From: Candidatus Limnocylindrales bacterium
Lineage (GTDB): Bacteria; Moduliflexota; Moduliflexia; Moduliflexales; JAUQPW01
NCBI GenBank assembly: GCA_035559535.1
Contig: DATMBG010000051.1
Location: forward strand, 62,001-126,000
Reading direction: 5' to 3'
DNA length: 64,000 nucleotides
The translations under genes and the position numbers were made by a program. Of the stretch, positions 35,182 through 44,416 are shown in pieces. The notes beneath the pieces were generated by a model, which was not told the origin of the DNA, searched no databases, and saw only the letters and a program-made list of their open reading frames with translations. Each line of letters opens with the position of its first letter. Positions within the stretch are counted from its first letter, which is position 1.

Positions 35182-36138
35182 TTATCGTCTCAAGGCATAG
35201 ATAATCCCACCTATAACTCCCTGAAAAAGTACCATACCAAAGGTAATCCAGGTAAATGCAATAGCCTGAGCTGGGGTTACCTGAAACTGTCCCAGGAAAA
35301 ATATATAGACAGCCTCCCGGGCGCCTATTCCATTAATAAAAATAGGTAGTAAAAGAACTACCGTAATAACCGGGATAATAAGGAAGTAATATAGCAGGGG
35401 AACCGGGAGGTTCAAAGCAAACGAAAGGAAGTAAAAGTGGAAAATAACATTAACCTGGAGAAGAATGGCCAAAAAGAATGCTATGATCAAAACTCGTTTG
35501 TTCTGTTGATAAATGGAGAGGGTTCCTAACAGTTTTTTTAATTTCTCTGTGATTTTATTTAAAAAAGGGTACCGGGTAAAAAAAGGTTGTAAAGCCCCTC
35601 CATTCTCAGGTTCTAGAAAGGCATTGATAAACTTATGGACACGGGGATGAAGGGCTGCAATAAATATTACAAATAAAACAAGTAAAGCACTGAGAGCCAG
35701 CCAGACCATGGGGATTTGCGTAAAGACCGAAAAGCCGAAGAACAGAGCAACCAGGGCAAAAAGTCCCAGGGCAAACATTCCTGTCAGACGTTCGACCATG
35801 ACGATGGTTAAGGATTTGGTTCCGGAGTAGGTGTAGGGAATGGTATCATAAGCCCGAACTACGTCCCCACCTATGGTGGAGGGCAAGAAATTATTAAAAA
35901 AGATGCCAACCAGGTAAGATTTTATTAGAAATCCCAAGGGAACTTTAGCGCCTTGAGCTTCAAGGAGAATTTGCCAGCGGTAGGCACTGAGCAGGAAACC
36001 GATGATATGCAGTAAAAAGGCGGCTATGACCCAAAATGGATTCGCCGCCTTAAGGGCGGATCCAATGAGAGTTAAATCTGTTTTATATAACAGGAAGGAA
36101 AGAAGCAGGAAGCTGACGATACATTTGAGTATTAACAC
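35182..36138 (-). CDS. UPF0104/AglD-type flippase-like membrane protein
   Basis: Integral membrane protein of 318 residues with about eight helices. Motifs AYRWQILLEAQG, FFNNFLPSTIGGDVVRAY and VERLTGMFALGLFALVALFFG are typical of the lysylphosphatidylglycerol synthase TM/UPF0104 family, and NGIGAREAVYIFFLG is the second signature. Members take part in polysaccharide or glycolipid assembly and lipid flipping. It is the last gene of the minus-strand glycan locus. It starts at a GTG with no Shine-Dalgarno, after a G-rich/C-rich hairpin at 36142-36205. Confidence 0.86.
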   Translation of the reverse strand: MLILKCIVSFLLLSFLLYKTDLTLIGSALKAANPFWVIAAFLLHIIGFLLSAYRWQILLEAQGAKVPLGFLIKSYLVGIFFNNFLPSTIGGDVVRAYDTIPYTYSGTKSLTIVMVERLTGMFALGLFALVALFFGFSVFTQIPMVWLALSALLVLFVIFIAALHPRVHKFINAFLEPENGGALQPFFTRYPFLNKITEKLKKLLGTLSIYQQNKRVLIIAFFLAILLQVNVIFHFYFLSFALNLPVPLLYYFLIIPVITVVLLLPIFINGIGAREAVYIFFLGQFQVTPAQAIAFTWITFGMVLFQGVIGGIIYALRR

Positions 36139-36141
36139 AAA

Positions 36142-36205
36142 AGTAGGAGGGTAGGAGTCTGAGGTAATGGGAGCGTATCTCTTCCATTCTCCTATTCTCC
36201 CAGGC
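36142..36205. repeat. Strand-symmetric hairpin upstream of the flippase gene
   Basis: The plus-strand left arm (GTAGGAGGGTAGGAGTCTG) and right arm (TTCCATTCTCCTATTCTCCC) are complementary and low-complexity, and the element touches the GTG start on the minus strand. Confidence 0.6.
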
Positions 36206-36215
36206 TTTTTTTACC

Positions 36216-37205
36216 TCAAAGCCATCCCTGAGCCTTATACCAATTCAGGGTAATTCGGATCCCGGTTCTTAAGTCTACCTTGGGCTCAAACCCTAGAAAT
36301 TCTCTGGCTTTTGAGATATCGAAGGATTGGTTCTTTAAAAAGAAGTCAAGTCGTCGGTGATGGAGAGGAGGTTGTAAATGGATCCATTTAAATACTTTTT
36401 CACAAACCGACGCTACAAATCGAGCCGACCAGACGGGAATTTTGAGTCTGGGGATTTTCACATTTAACTCTTCGGCGATGGTATCCACGAGTTGACGGAG
36501 TGTGACGGATTGAGCCCCGGCTATGATAAAAACCTCCCCTACTGCAGCCGGATGCTGGGCACAGAGTTTAAGCCCCTGAACCACGTCCTCTACAAACACG
36601 GGATGAACGAGGGTTTCTCCGGTTCCGATCATGAGAAAGACATGTTTTGCAATGGCATGAAAAAGCTTATAGGTGCGTCGGTCTCCAGGTCCGTAGATCC
36701 AGGCAGGTCTTATAACTGAGACCGGTAATTCATATTTCTCTGCATACTCTAAGGCGAGGAGTTCCGCCTGGTATTTGCTTTTCCCGTAGACGTTATCCGC
36801 TGCACAGGGAGAAGTCTCACGGGATGGAATTTCAGAGAGAGTTCCCATAACTCCTACGCTACTGCAATGGACAAGGGCCCTTAAACCGGCATAACGACAG
36901 GCTTCCAGTAAGTTCTGAGTCCCCTGATAATTAATATCCCAATACAGGGAGTTTGAAACGTTCACCGGCGTCAGTATACTGGCAAGATGAAAAACCACTT
37001 CTACATTACGTCCGATCTTTAAAGCCCTCTCAATAGATCCTTTATCCCGAATATCACCGTAAACCACTTCGGTGTCCATTTTTCGAAGTTCTTCCATGTT
37101 ACTGGTCGGTCGAACAAAGGAAATAACTTCATGCCTATCGGCCAGTAAACTCCGCACGAGATGTTTACCTAGAAAACCTGATGCACCTGTAACCAGAATT
37201 TTCAT
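36216..37205 (-). CDS. NAD-dependent epimerase/dehydratase (extended SDR)
   Basis: The 329-residue cytoplasmic enzyme has the dinucleotide motif VTGASGFLGKHLV at the start, the active-site YGKSK (YxxxK), HCSSVGVMG and a conserved RPAWIYGPGDRRTYKLF loop. It resembles UDP-sugar epimerases, dihydroflavonol-reductase-like and sterol dehydrogenase-like SDRs, and the exact substrate is open. In the glycan locus it would supply or modify the nucleotide sugar or lipid-linked sugar. A heptad repeat abuts its ATG. Confidence 0.86.
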   Translation of the reverse strand: MKILVTGASGFLGKHLVRSLLADRHEVISFVRPTSNMEELRKMDTEVVYGDIRDKGSIERALKIGRNVEVVFHLASILTPVNVSNSLYWDINYQGTQNLLEACRYAGLRALVHCSSVGVMGTLSEIPSRETSPCAADNVYGKSKYQAELLALEYAEKYELPVSVIRPAWIYGPGDRRTYKLFHAIAKHVFLMIGTGETLVHPVFVEDVVQGLKLCAQHPAAVGEVFIIAGAQSVTLRQLVDTIAEELNVKIPRLKIPVWSARFVASVCEKVFKWIHLQPPLHHRRLDFFLKNQSFDISKAREFLGFEPKVDLRTGIRITLNWYKAQGWL

Positions 37206-37207
37206 AT

Positions 37208-37277
37208 GGCAAGAATTCAGAAGTCAGAAACCGGGAACTGGAGTAAGAAATTCTGAATTCTGAATCCTGACTCCTGG
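37208..37277. repeat. Heptad-type hairpin upstream of the SDR gene
   Basis: AGAATTCAGAAGTCAGAAACC on the left is mirrored by GAAATTCTGAATTCTGAATCC on the right. It belongs to the same dialect as 25206-25300 and 4867-4909. No Shine-Dalgarno is seen for the gene it precedes. Confidence 0.7.
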
Positions 37278-37281
37278 TATC

Positions 37282-38085
37282 TTAAGCTTTCTTTGCCGAA
37301 ACCATTAAAATATAGCCGGGTGTAAAGGAAATGAATTCATCTAGCCGTGAAATAACCCACAAGACCGGATAAACTAAAGAGTAGAGCTTGAAGGACTTCT
37401 GATGTTGCTTCAGATCTTCTGGAGAGGAGGGCGCTATACCTCCTTTCAGGCTTCCCTTATGCTGGCCCTTGTTGAGAATAAACATATAACTGTAGTTGAC
37501 CACCAGTTCGATCAATTCCGAAAAAAACCTTGAGAAGGTGGTATACCCCGTTACTTTAAAGCCTCCTTTTTCCAGCTTTGTGCATAAATCTTCCAGGGAA
37601 TATCCCTTTCGTACATGCCCATAGTCCGAAGGTTTGAAGCCGAGCCACCATCGGAGCCGATTCAGGATCAGGTCTTTTCCCCCTCGGGTGTGGGGTACGG
37701 TTACATACAGGCTTCCAGAAGGCTTAAGAACCCGATAAATTTCCCTAATAAATTCCTGATCTGTTTCGATGTGCTCCAGAAAGTCTATGACCGCCACACA
37801 ATCAAAGGTTGCGTCCGCAAAATTTAAGCTTCTTCCATCTGTTAAAAAGACCGTATCTCCAACCAGCTTTCGAGCAATTTCTATTTTTTCCTTATCTCCA
37901 TCTACACTTATCCAGTCACCTCCCCGCTTTCTAAGAAAAAAACTGGTTACCCCGGTATCACATCCAATCTCCAGGCATTTTTTTCCTGAAGTCGATTCAA
38001 GAAACGTATCCATCGCTCTAAGTTTACTTTGCTTCTTTAGAGATTTTTTTGCAACTTCCAATTGCCAGACTTTTTCCATTTCCAT
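37282..38085 (-). CDS. Class I SAM-dependent methyltransferase
   Basis: The 267-residue protein carries motif I CLEIGCDTGVTSFFLRKRGG, motif II ISVDGDKEKIEIAR and a post-motif segment FDCVAVIDFLEHIETDQEFIREIYRVLKPSGS split across helix and strand. It ends in a basic, partly hydrophobic tail (FTPGYILMVSAKKA). The methyl acceptor is unknown. In this locus it probably methylates a sugar or lipid precursor. It lies 80 bases downstream of the SDR start in the same direction of transcription. Confidence 0.84.
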   Translation of the reverse strand: MEMEKVWQLEVAKKSLKKQSKLRAMDTFLESTSGKKCLEIGCDTGVTSFFLRKRGGDWISVDGDKEKIEIARKLVGDTVFLTDGRSLNFADATFDCVAVIDFLEHIETDQEFIREIYRVLKPSGSLYVTVPHTRGGKDLILNRLRWWLGFKPSDYGHVRKGYSLEDLCTKLEKGGFKVTGYTTFSRFFSELIELVVNYSYMFILNKGQHKGSLKGGIAPSSPEDLKQHQKSFKLYSLVYPVLWVISRLDEFISFTPGYILMVSAKKA

Positions 38086-38125
38086 TGGATGAACCAGAGG
38101 GTCAGGAGAATGCGCCAGACTCTTC

Positions 38126-39124
38126 TTATCCCTTGTATCCTAACACGCTTTCTTTGAGAAAGGTTTTCAGGTTTAAAGTCGGAACGCCTAAAAAGGTTTT
38201 TCTTTTAATCATATCACAACCAGAGCAGGGAGAAAGGTCATGGCCCCGACCTTCTTTCATGAGTCTTCTAAGTTCCATCATGGGAGCCGAATTCCAGATT
38301 TCCTTGATCGAAGATTTGTTGACATCTCCCATATCTAAGTCACCGTAAAAATCCTGGGGACAGGGAGCTACTTTCCCGTTCCAAAAAATAACCAAAGCGT
38401 ACCAGGGAAAAGTGCACGGGGAATAATAATCTGTATAATAACTTGGAACATGGTCTTTTATCTCGTAGCTTCCAGCCCAGTTGTGGGGTTCTTTAATAAT
38501 GAGTTGATCTAAGGGAAGACCTGCAAACTGCGCCCGGAATTTCTTCTGTCTTTCTGCGTCCCTGGCTTCACCGGAAAAATCAATGACCTCAAAGATCGTA
38601 TACGGCGTAGTCTGACCTAACTTTTTTTTCAAATGCAAAAAATTGAGAATATTCCCTAAGGTCTCATCAAAATCCGATCGTACCCTAATTTTCTCGTATT
38701 CTTCTTTTTCATAACCGTCAAAAGAAAAAGAAATAAGATCTAACCCTGAGGTCAGTAAAGCTCGGGCACGCTCTTCATTGAGCAAGGTGGCATTGGTATG
38801 GAGGCGGGTATAAATACCGCTTTCCTTGGCATACCGAATCATCTCGGGGAGCCGGGGGTGAAGGGTAGGTTCGCCGGTATGGTGAAGATTCACATCATAA
38901 ACGAAGGTTTTCGCTTCATCGATGATTTTCTTAAACAGGGAAAACTCCATATACCCTTTGGCAAAGCGCCTCCCAAAACTTTGAGGACACATTACACAAC
39001 GCAGATTACAGACGCTGGTGGGTTCTACCCAAAGACGCATAGGAAGATAATCCGGTTTCACCTTCCGAATCCAGTAGTTCCAGGCCATACGACCTAAGGT
39101 AACATAGCGAGTGAATTTAGTCAT
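38126..39124 (-). CDS. Radical SAM/SPASM protein in the glycan locus
   Basis: The 332-residue protein (from the ATG at 39124) has the radical SAM ligands C39, C43 and C46 in TSVCNLRCVMCPQSFG, a following HHTGEPTLHPRL segment and IYTRLHTNATLLNEERA. The SPASM-like C-terminus has FYSPCTFPWYALVIF, GKVAPCPQDFYGD and SPCSGCDMIKRK, giving cysteines for one or two auxiliary clusters. Such proteins modify peptides or small molecules, or act as heme/cofactor synthases. No peptide substrate is encoded nearby. The longer frame to 39184 would add translated intergenic repeat sequence. Confidence 0.85.
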   Translation of the reverse strand: MTKFTRYVTLGRMAWNYWIRKVKPDYLPMRLWVEPTSVCNLRCVMCPQSFGRRFAKGYMEFSLFKKIIDEAKTFVYDVNLHHTGEPTLHPRLPEMIRYAKESGIYTRLHTNATLLNEERARALLTSGLDLISFSFDGYEKEEYEKIRVRSDFDETLGNILNFLHLKKKLGQTTPYTIFEVIDFSGEARDAERQKKFRAQFAGLPLDQLIIKEPHNWAGSYEIKDHVPSYYTDYYSPCTFPWYALVIFWNGKVAPCPQDFYGDLDMGDVNKSSIKEIWNSAPMMELRRLMKEGRGHDLSPCSGCDMIKRKTFLGVPTLNLKTFLKESVLGYKG

Positions 39125-39127
39125 AAA

Positions 39128-39262
39128 TGGGTCCCTTGTTTGTTGTCCAGGGTAGCCACACAAATGCAGAGAATCCGGAGACAAACCTTCGTTTTATTTT
39201 ACCCTGTACCCTCTCTGTATTTCTGTGGCAAAGAACAACAGACAACGGGGAACGGGCAACCT
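39128..39262. repeat. Heptad hairpin between asnB and the radical SAM gene
   Basis: CTTGTTTGTTGTCCAGGG at 39132-39149 pairs with the heptads AACAACAGACAACGGGGAAC at about 39234-39253. An inner pair around GTAGCCACACAAATGCAGAG and TCTGTATTTCTGTGGCAAAG is also present. Confidence 0.65.
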
Positions 39263-41243
39263 ACAGATATCGCTGATGCCACATTTCAAAAACCATCAAA
39301 GCCCACAACCGATGACTATGATTTTCTTTCCCGTGGAGATGTTCTTGAATCCACCGGTCTACATGTTTCCAGTTAAAATAGCCCCTTTTTTGGATCCGTG
39401 TCTCGGACAGGAGGTCCAAAAGAAGGGGTTTTAGTTCAGCCCGTAACCAGTTTTTGATGGGAATACTAAAACCCTGCTTCTTCTTGTAAATAACTTCCCT
39501 GGGAAGGAATTTTGCCATGGTTTTCTTAAGGATATATTTGGTTGTAAAACCCCTTAATTTTAGCTCGCTGGGAATTTTAAATGCAAATTCTACCACCTTA
39601 TGATCCAACAAAGGTACTCTGGCTTCTAGAGACGTAGCCATGCTCATCCGATCTACTTTGGTGAGGATATCATCGGGTAGATAGGTTTTTAAATCTACGT
39701 ATTGCTGACGGGCTAAAGGATCCGGAAATCCCGGAGTCTGGGGATTCCGGGGTCGAGTTTGATCAAAATAATATTGAAGGGACTTATCGGGAGTCTCGTC
39801 TGCCAGTTCTTTTTTAAAGAAGTCGGTATAAAGCCGGGATTTTTCTTCTTGCTTTAGAAAGGTCATCCAGCGGGCATGCATTAAAGAGCGAGGAAGTTCA
39901 GCTCCTTCTACAAAACGTTTGACCAGGTTAAGGATCCCTTTCTTTTTTTGGGATGGGGGAATAAGGTGAAGCCACCTGGCTATAAGGTGGTTACGGAGAA
40001 AACCCGGAATTTTTTCGTAATATTCTCCTATACGGTTTGCAATATACGTATCGTAACCGGCAAAAAGCTCATCCCCCCCATCTCCAGAGAGGGCAACGGT
40101 TACCTGCTCCCGGGCCATTTTAGAAACCAAATAGGTGGGAAAAATGGAGAAATCGCCCAAAGGTTCATCCAGATAATCCATCAGCGTCATGGCCAGATCC
40201 TCAATATTCGGTTTTAAAATAAATTCGTGATGATCCGTCCCAAAATGCCTGGCTACTTTTCTGGCGTAATCAAGCTCGTTATAGGATTGATCTTCAAATC
40301 CAATGGAGAAAGTTTTTACCGGGCGATCTGACATCTGGCTCATCAGAGCTACCACAGAGCTCGAGTCAATCCCTCCACTGAGGAAAGCTCCCAGAGGAAC
40401 GTCACTGATCAGTTCCAGTTTCACCGACTCTTTTAATACCGCATAAAGTTGTTCGGCATACTCCTCCTCTTTTCTGGAAAGTGCAGAGGCAAGGGGATAA
40501 GATGGAGAAACACCCTCAAGACCCTCCCCCTGGGTGATCCCATTCCCGGCTTCCATATCCTCACTCTCCCACTCTATATCCCAATACGGCTTAATCTTCA
40601 ACCCCTTATCCGACCAGACCAATATATGCGCCGGAGGAAGTTTGTAGATTTTCTGAAAAATGGTCTCAGGAGCAAAAATGTATTCAAAAGTTAGATAGCG
40701 ATCTAAGGCTTTAAAATTAAGCTCACGAGAAACTCCTTTACAGGTTAAAATGGATTTTATTTCAGAGCTAAAAATCAGCTTTTCGGCATCCAGATAGTAA
40801 TGAAGAGGCTTAATTCCCAAGGGGTCTCGTGCGAGGATCAGTTTTTTTTCCTTTTTATCCCAGAGGGCAAAGCCGAACATCCCCCGAAAGAGTCTTACAC
40901 ATTCCTCTCCATATGCCTTGTAGCTGTACAGGATAACTTCGGTATCGCTTCGAGTACGAAAGCGATAGCCTTTTTTTTCTAATTCTCTTCGGATTTCTTG
41001 AAAATTGTAGATTTCCCCGTTGAACACTATCCATAGGGATTTATCTTCATCGGACATGGGCTGATGTCCACCTTCGAGGTCAATAATACTCAAACGGCGC
41101 ATTCCGAGTCCTATGGGGTATTCCAGGTAAAAGCCCTCATCATCTGGGCCACGGTGGCGAATGACCTCACACATCCTCTGAAGATCTCTGTTCTCAATCT
41201 TATATCGAGGATTTAAACTTACTATGCCTGCAATTCCGCACAA
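39261..41243 (-). CDS. asnB: Asparagine synthase (glutamine-hydrolysing)
   Basis: AsnB-type amidotransferase. The glutaminase nucleophile must be Cys2, and the frame reads CGIAGIVSLN directly after a TTG codon at 41243, which I take as the true start. A longer ATG start at 41291 would bury the catalytic cysteine behind 16 residues. The N-terminal domain continues with RHRGPDDEG and the C-terminal synthetase domain has the PP-loop LSGGIDSSS. Length from the TTG is about 660. In exopolysaccharide or lipopeptide loci such enzymes amidate sugars or build modified amino acids, and the acceptor here is unknown. Confidence 0.92.
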   Translation of the reverse strand: MCGIAGIVSLNPRYKIENRDLQRMCEVIRHRGPDDEGFYLEYPIGLGMRRLSIIDLEGGHQPMSDEDKSLWIVFNGEIYNFQEIRRELEKKGYRFRTRSDTEVILYSYKAYGEECVRLFRGMFGFALWDKKEKKLILARDPLGIKPLHYYLDAEKLIFSSEIKSILTCKGVSRELNFKALDRYLTFEYIFAPETIFQKIYKLPPAHILVWSDKGLKIKPYWDIEWESEDMEAGNGITQGEGLEGVSPSYPLASALSRKEEEYAEQLYAVLKESVKLELISDVPLGAFLSGGIDSSSVVALMSQMSDRPVKTFSIGFEDQSYNELDYARKVARHFGTDHHEFILKPNIEDLAMTLMDYLDEPLGDFSIFPTYLVSKMAREQVTVALSGDGGDELFAGYDTYIANRIGEYYEKIPGFLRNHLIARWLHLIPPSQKKKGILNLVKRFVEGAELPRSLMHARWMTFLKQEEKSRLYTDFFKKELADETPDKSLQYYFDQTRPRNPQTPGFPDPLARQQYVDLKTYLPDDILTKVDRMSMATSLEARVPLLDHKVVEFAFKIPSELKLRGFTTKYILKKTMAKFLPREVIYKKKQGFSIPIKNWLRAELKPLLLDLLSETRIQKRGYFNWKHVDRWIQEHLHGKENHSHRLWALMVFEMWHQRYL

Positions 41244-41291
41244 TTTAGTAGGGTAATGAAGCGGTGAATGAGGGGTCCATTTACAGCTCAT

Positions 41292-42476
41292 TCATCGCTT
41301 TGAATTCATCAGGATATAGTCATATACTTCGGCCGTTCGGGAGAGGTAGACTTCGTAGCTATATTTTGTCTTACTTAATTTGAGGGCATTTTGACCTAAT
41401 CTAGCTCTGAGGGAAGGATCCTGAATGAGTTTAAGAATTCCCCGGGCAAAATCCTCCGGATTGGGTTCCGTCAATACGGCTACATCTGGATTAAGAGCCT
41501 GAGTATGGGTTAGAAGATTTGTGGCAACAATGGGTTTACCAGAACTGAGATAGGTATAAATTTTAAGGGGCGTATTTGTTCCCGTTTTTCGAGGTGACAC
41601 CAAAATATCTGCTAACTGGATAAAACTGGGCATTTCTTCAACAGGTCTCTGTCCTATGAACAGGACCGATTCTCGCACACCGAGAGAGTCGGCCAACTCC
41701 AGTAACGTTTTCATTTGATCTTCGGTCCCTCCTACCAAAAGAAACTTAACATCTTTAACATGTCGGGTAACATATCGGGCACTTTCTAAGAGAAGCTCAA
41801 TTCCTTGATAGGTCTCCAGAGTTCCTGTATAAAGGATAACCAGTTGATGTTCCAGATTTAACTCTTTCTTTAATCTTTTAACTTCCTCATCCTTTCCCAA
41901 GAAAGCATCTTCCGTTAAGTTAGGAATGTTTTCAATGAGGACCGTCTTCTTATCCGGCATGATCCGTCTTATTTTTTCCTGTAAATAGGGGCAGATGGCA
42001 ATGACAATACTGGAGTATTTTAGAGCCCAGCGCTCGAATAATTCCAGATACCGAATAATCCGATGCGAACGGATGATCCCAAAATTAAAAAATTGCTCCG
42101 GTAAGCTGGAATGCATATCATAGACGTGGGGATATCTAAAAATCCTGTTTAAAGCGGCTCCCAAAAAAGTTCCTTCCTCGTGGGTATGAATACAGTCGTA
42201 CTTCTTCTTCATCAGCAGAACCGTTGCTTTGATAAACAAGAAAATATCTAAAATCGGCTTTAGGAAGGAGGGGCCGATTTTTACCCGTTTTACAAAGGGG
42301 GGCTTCCAGGAGCGATAAATCTCAACTTGATCTATGAAAACATCCTTACCCAAGGGGTAAGTAACCAGGTCTATCTGATGACCCAGTTTAGAAAGGGCTT
42401 CTAAACGGTGGTACACACTAAAAGGGGTCCCTCTCGGTTGAAAAAAGGGCTCTGGTGCAACCATGAGAATCTTCAT
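41292..42476 (-). CDS. Family 4 glycosyltransferase
   Basis: The 394-residue GT-B enzyme starts KILMVAPEPFFQPRGTPFSVYH. It has a typical acceptor-side region (YDCIHTHEEGTFLGAAL, YDMHSSLPEQFFNF) and a C-terminal nucleotide-sugar domain with ILYTGTLETYQGIELLLE, VLFIGQRPVEEMPSF and a final EPNPEDFARGI segment (E-x7-E type). It transfers a sugar from a nucleotide donor to a lipid or glycan. It is the first gene of the locus transcribed toward 35 kb. The ATG at 42476 is chosen because homology begins with MKILMVAP. Confidence 0.88.
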   Translation of the reverse strand: MKILMVAPEPFFQPRGTPFSVYHRLEALSKLGHQIDLVTYPLGKDVFIDQVEIYRSWKPPFVKRVKIGPSFLKPILDIFLFIKATVLLMKKKYDCIHTHEEGTFLGAALNRIFRYPHVYDMHSSLPEQFFNFGIIRSHRIIRYLELFERWALKYSSIVIAICPYLQEKIRRIMPDKKTVLIENIPNLTEDAFLGKDEEVKRLKKELNLEHQLVILYTGTLETYQGIELLLESARYVTRHVKDVKFLLVGGTEDQMKTLLELADSLGVRESVLFIGQRPVEEMPSFIQLADILVSPRKTGTNTPLKIYTYLSSGKPIVATNLLTHTQALNPDVAVLTEPNPEDFARGILKLIQDPSLRARLGQNALKLSKTKYSYEVYLSRTAEVYDYILMNSKR

Positions 42477-43404
42477 AGGCTTTAGGCTCACGTAGAAGAG
42501 TTGTTCAAAGGAGCTTTTTGTCCGGCTATCTGGTTAAAAACTTCCTTCTAACCCCAGGCTATCTTCTTTTCACGCTGTTAGAAATTAACCCGGCTAAAGG
42601 TCAATGTCAAGAAGAAAATAGGCATATGAAAGGAAATTTCCACGTCGCAATGCCTAGGAAAGGATTAGGAATTCTCGTAGAGGAATTGGTCTAATGAGCC
42701 ATCTTTTCTATTTAGCGAAATGCGTCAAAAGTCTTTTTCGTTCTTGTAGCCTGAAGGATACATTTTTCAATGGCCGGTACCGGACGTGTTTCAGTCGCAC
42801 GAGCTGCCTGTCAACTCCGGACAAAGACATCTAAGGAAAGTATATTCAAAGATTACTCAATTTTTGGGACAACATGTCATAATTTTATGACACAATACCT
42901 TAAAGACTCTAAAAGGCTTCGAAACCGCTATATAAACAGGTTTTAAAACCATGCTCTTTCTTCCAAACGTCATTTTTCTACGACAGATTCGCCCAGGCTT
43001 AGGGGGGTTATCGCCTTAAAGGGATCAGAAGATTTTGATTTCGCGCTCAAGACCTTAATAATCCGCCTCTGGCATCAAGTTTGTAAGACTAAAAAAAGAA
43101 CCTCCTAGATTTAATAGCGCCTGGGTAACTTTCCTGAATAAGAAGTTACCTGGGACCTGTTTTTAAACATTTCAAAGAAGGTGAGGTATACTCCCTGAAA
43201 GGTTAAAAAAGGTTAAAAGGGGTCTTTATTAAAACACCCAACGTGTAAGAATTGTGGCTTGAAAGAAAAGCCACACCCTGTTCGCCCTGGGTTTGTCGAA
43301 AGGCAAGTCCTTTACTATCATCTCTAGCTAATCCCGAAGAGTTCCTCAGCTTAATAAACCCACCATAAACCTCAACAAACCCAGGGCGAACTATATACTT
43401 TTTC
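42477..43404. other. Gene-free stretch of about 0.9 kb
   Basis: No convincing coding frame on either strand. It contains a short tandem of AAAAAGGTTA type near 43205-43220 and one arm of the 17-bp inverted repeat (43280-43296). It should include the promoter of the glycan locus near 42480-42600, but I could not identify boxes with confidence. Confidence 0.55.
43280..43391. repeat. 17-bp inverted repeat with GTTCGCCCTG core
   Basis: GTTCGCCCTGGGTTTGT (43280-43296) and ACAAACCCAGGGCGAAC (43375-43391) are perfect complements separated by 78 bases. The text is close to the common dispersed element GTTCGCCCTGAGC-TGTCGAA seen in many bacteria. It lies just past the stop of the small secreted protein. 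Confidence 0.75.
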
Positions 43405-43791
43405 TTACTTTTCCGTAATCTGGAAGACCTGGCTCTCCCCGCTCAAAACTCTGTCGGGAGTTAAAATTTTTATTCGATAGTTCCCTTCGGGTAGATTTTC
43501 GGGAATATGCCAGCAGTAATTAAACCCCGATACATGGGTAGCAACCTGGGAAACTAAGCTCCCATCCGGTTTATAAAGCTCTATATCGTATTTAAAAAAG
43601 GCAGGATTACGCAAGCGTCGTATAATCCTGGGATCTAAGGACCATTCGATAGTAGTAGCAGCCTGACAGGGTAAGCCTTTAGACCATATCGCTCCACCGC
43701 CCGGTTTATTGACAATAATCGACTGGTTTCCTAACCCATAAATTTGAGCTACTAAAACGGGAAACAGAAGCAGAAATTTAAGTTGATTCAT
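43405..43791 (-). CDS. Small secreted Kre9/Knh1-like domain protein
   Basis: The 128-residue protein starts at the ATG at 43791, where GGGAGG is well placed. A signal peptide (QLKFLLLFPVLVAQIYG) is followed by a single beta-sandwich domain with the pattern NKPGGGAIWSKG, TTIEWSLDP, YDIELYKPDGSLV, YCWHIPENLPEGNYRIKI and a final SQVFQITEK. This matches the Kre9/Knh1-type domain found in bacterial and fungal surface proteins. Two cysteines could form a disulfide. It is probably exported or surface exposed, with no enzymatic motif. Confidence 0.75.
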   Translation of the reverse strand: MNQLKFLLLFPVLVAQIYGLGNQSIIVNKPGGGAIWSKGLPCQAATTIEWSLDPRIIRRLRNPAFFKYDIELYKPDGSLVSQVATHVSGFNYCWHIPENLPEGNYRIKILTPDRVLSGESQVFQITEK

Positions 43792-44416
43792 AATTAAACC
43801 TCCCGATCCGTTAAATTTACACCCCAACCGATCAACCGTCTTCCAAATACCCCGGCTTAACTGGTTTATCAGGTTTATCTTATAGAAGCCTCCAGATCTG
43901 GAGGGCCGTCTATATATTTCAGATTAAATTTGAACTTAAATCACAACCCTGTCTTTAAGAAGGGGAACCTGTTCATGGGGGTAGAGATTTTATTCTTGTC
44001 TAATTCAAATATAGTTGCCCCTTTAAGGGGACAACAACCTTAAATCTTCAAAAAGATCTTGCATAACGACTTTACCTTGTATAGCATCCGGGTCACCCGG
44101 CAAACAGGAAGATTTTCTCAATCGATCTATAAGAGATCTATAAAATAGGGAGAATTAAACATGAAACCCCATTGAATTATCGTTCAGAGTATCCTGATTC
44201 ATCTGAATGCGCACTGCAAGGGTTTACCTGAAGGTGCGTTCAAAGAGAGTCAAGTTGCCTATGAGGATTTATTTCAATTTAGCCCAAGCCGAAACGCAAT
44301 GAAATCCGTTGTTCTTGACAGAAAAATCCAGGGCAGGTATCTTTCTTATAAGTGTCCTGGATGAGACCAGATAAGCGATAATATCGGCCATTTACTAAAG
44401 CAAAGGCCATAAAGTT
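43792..44416. other. Gap holding a disrupted small reading frame
   Basis: Apart from the interrupted frame at 44161-44364, no gene is seen. It includes an AT-rich run with TATAAA at 44139-44144 close to a Shine-Dalgarno at 44147-44153. Confidence 0.5.
44161..44364 (+). pseudogene. 67-codon frame broken by an early in-frame TGA
   Basis: AGGGAGA and a correctly spaced ATG start the frame, which has TGA as its fifth codon (44173-44175) and then remains open in phase for 62 more codons with protein-like composition (HCKGLPEGAFKESQVAYEDL, LDRKIQGRYLSYKCPG). It is either a nonsense-mutated gene or a coincidental frame behind a four-codon leader. I do not recognise the family. No selenocysteine-insertion structure was identified. 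Confidence 0.4.

Noticed and set aside
44173-44175. In-frame TGA read as selenocysteine
   Set aside because: No SECIS-like hairpin after the TGA and no seleno-enzyme motif; a nonsense mutation or unrelated frame is simpler.
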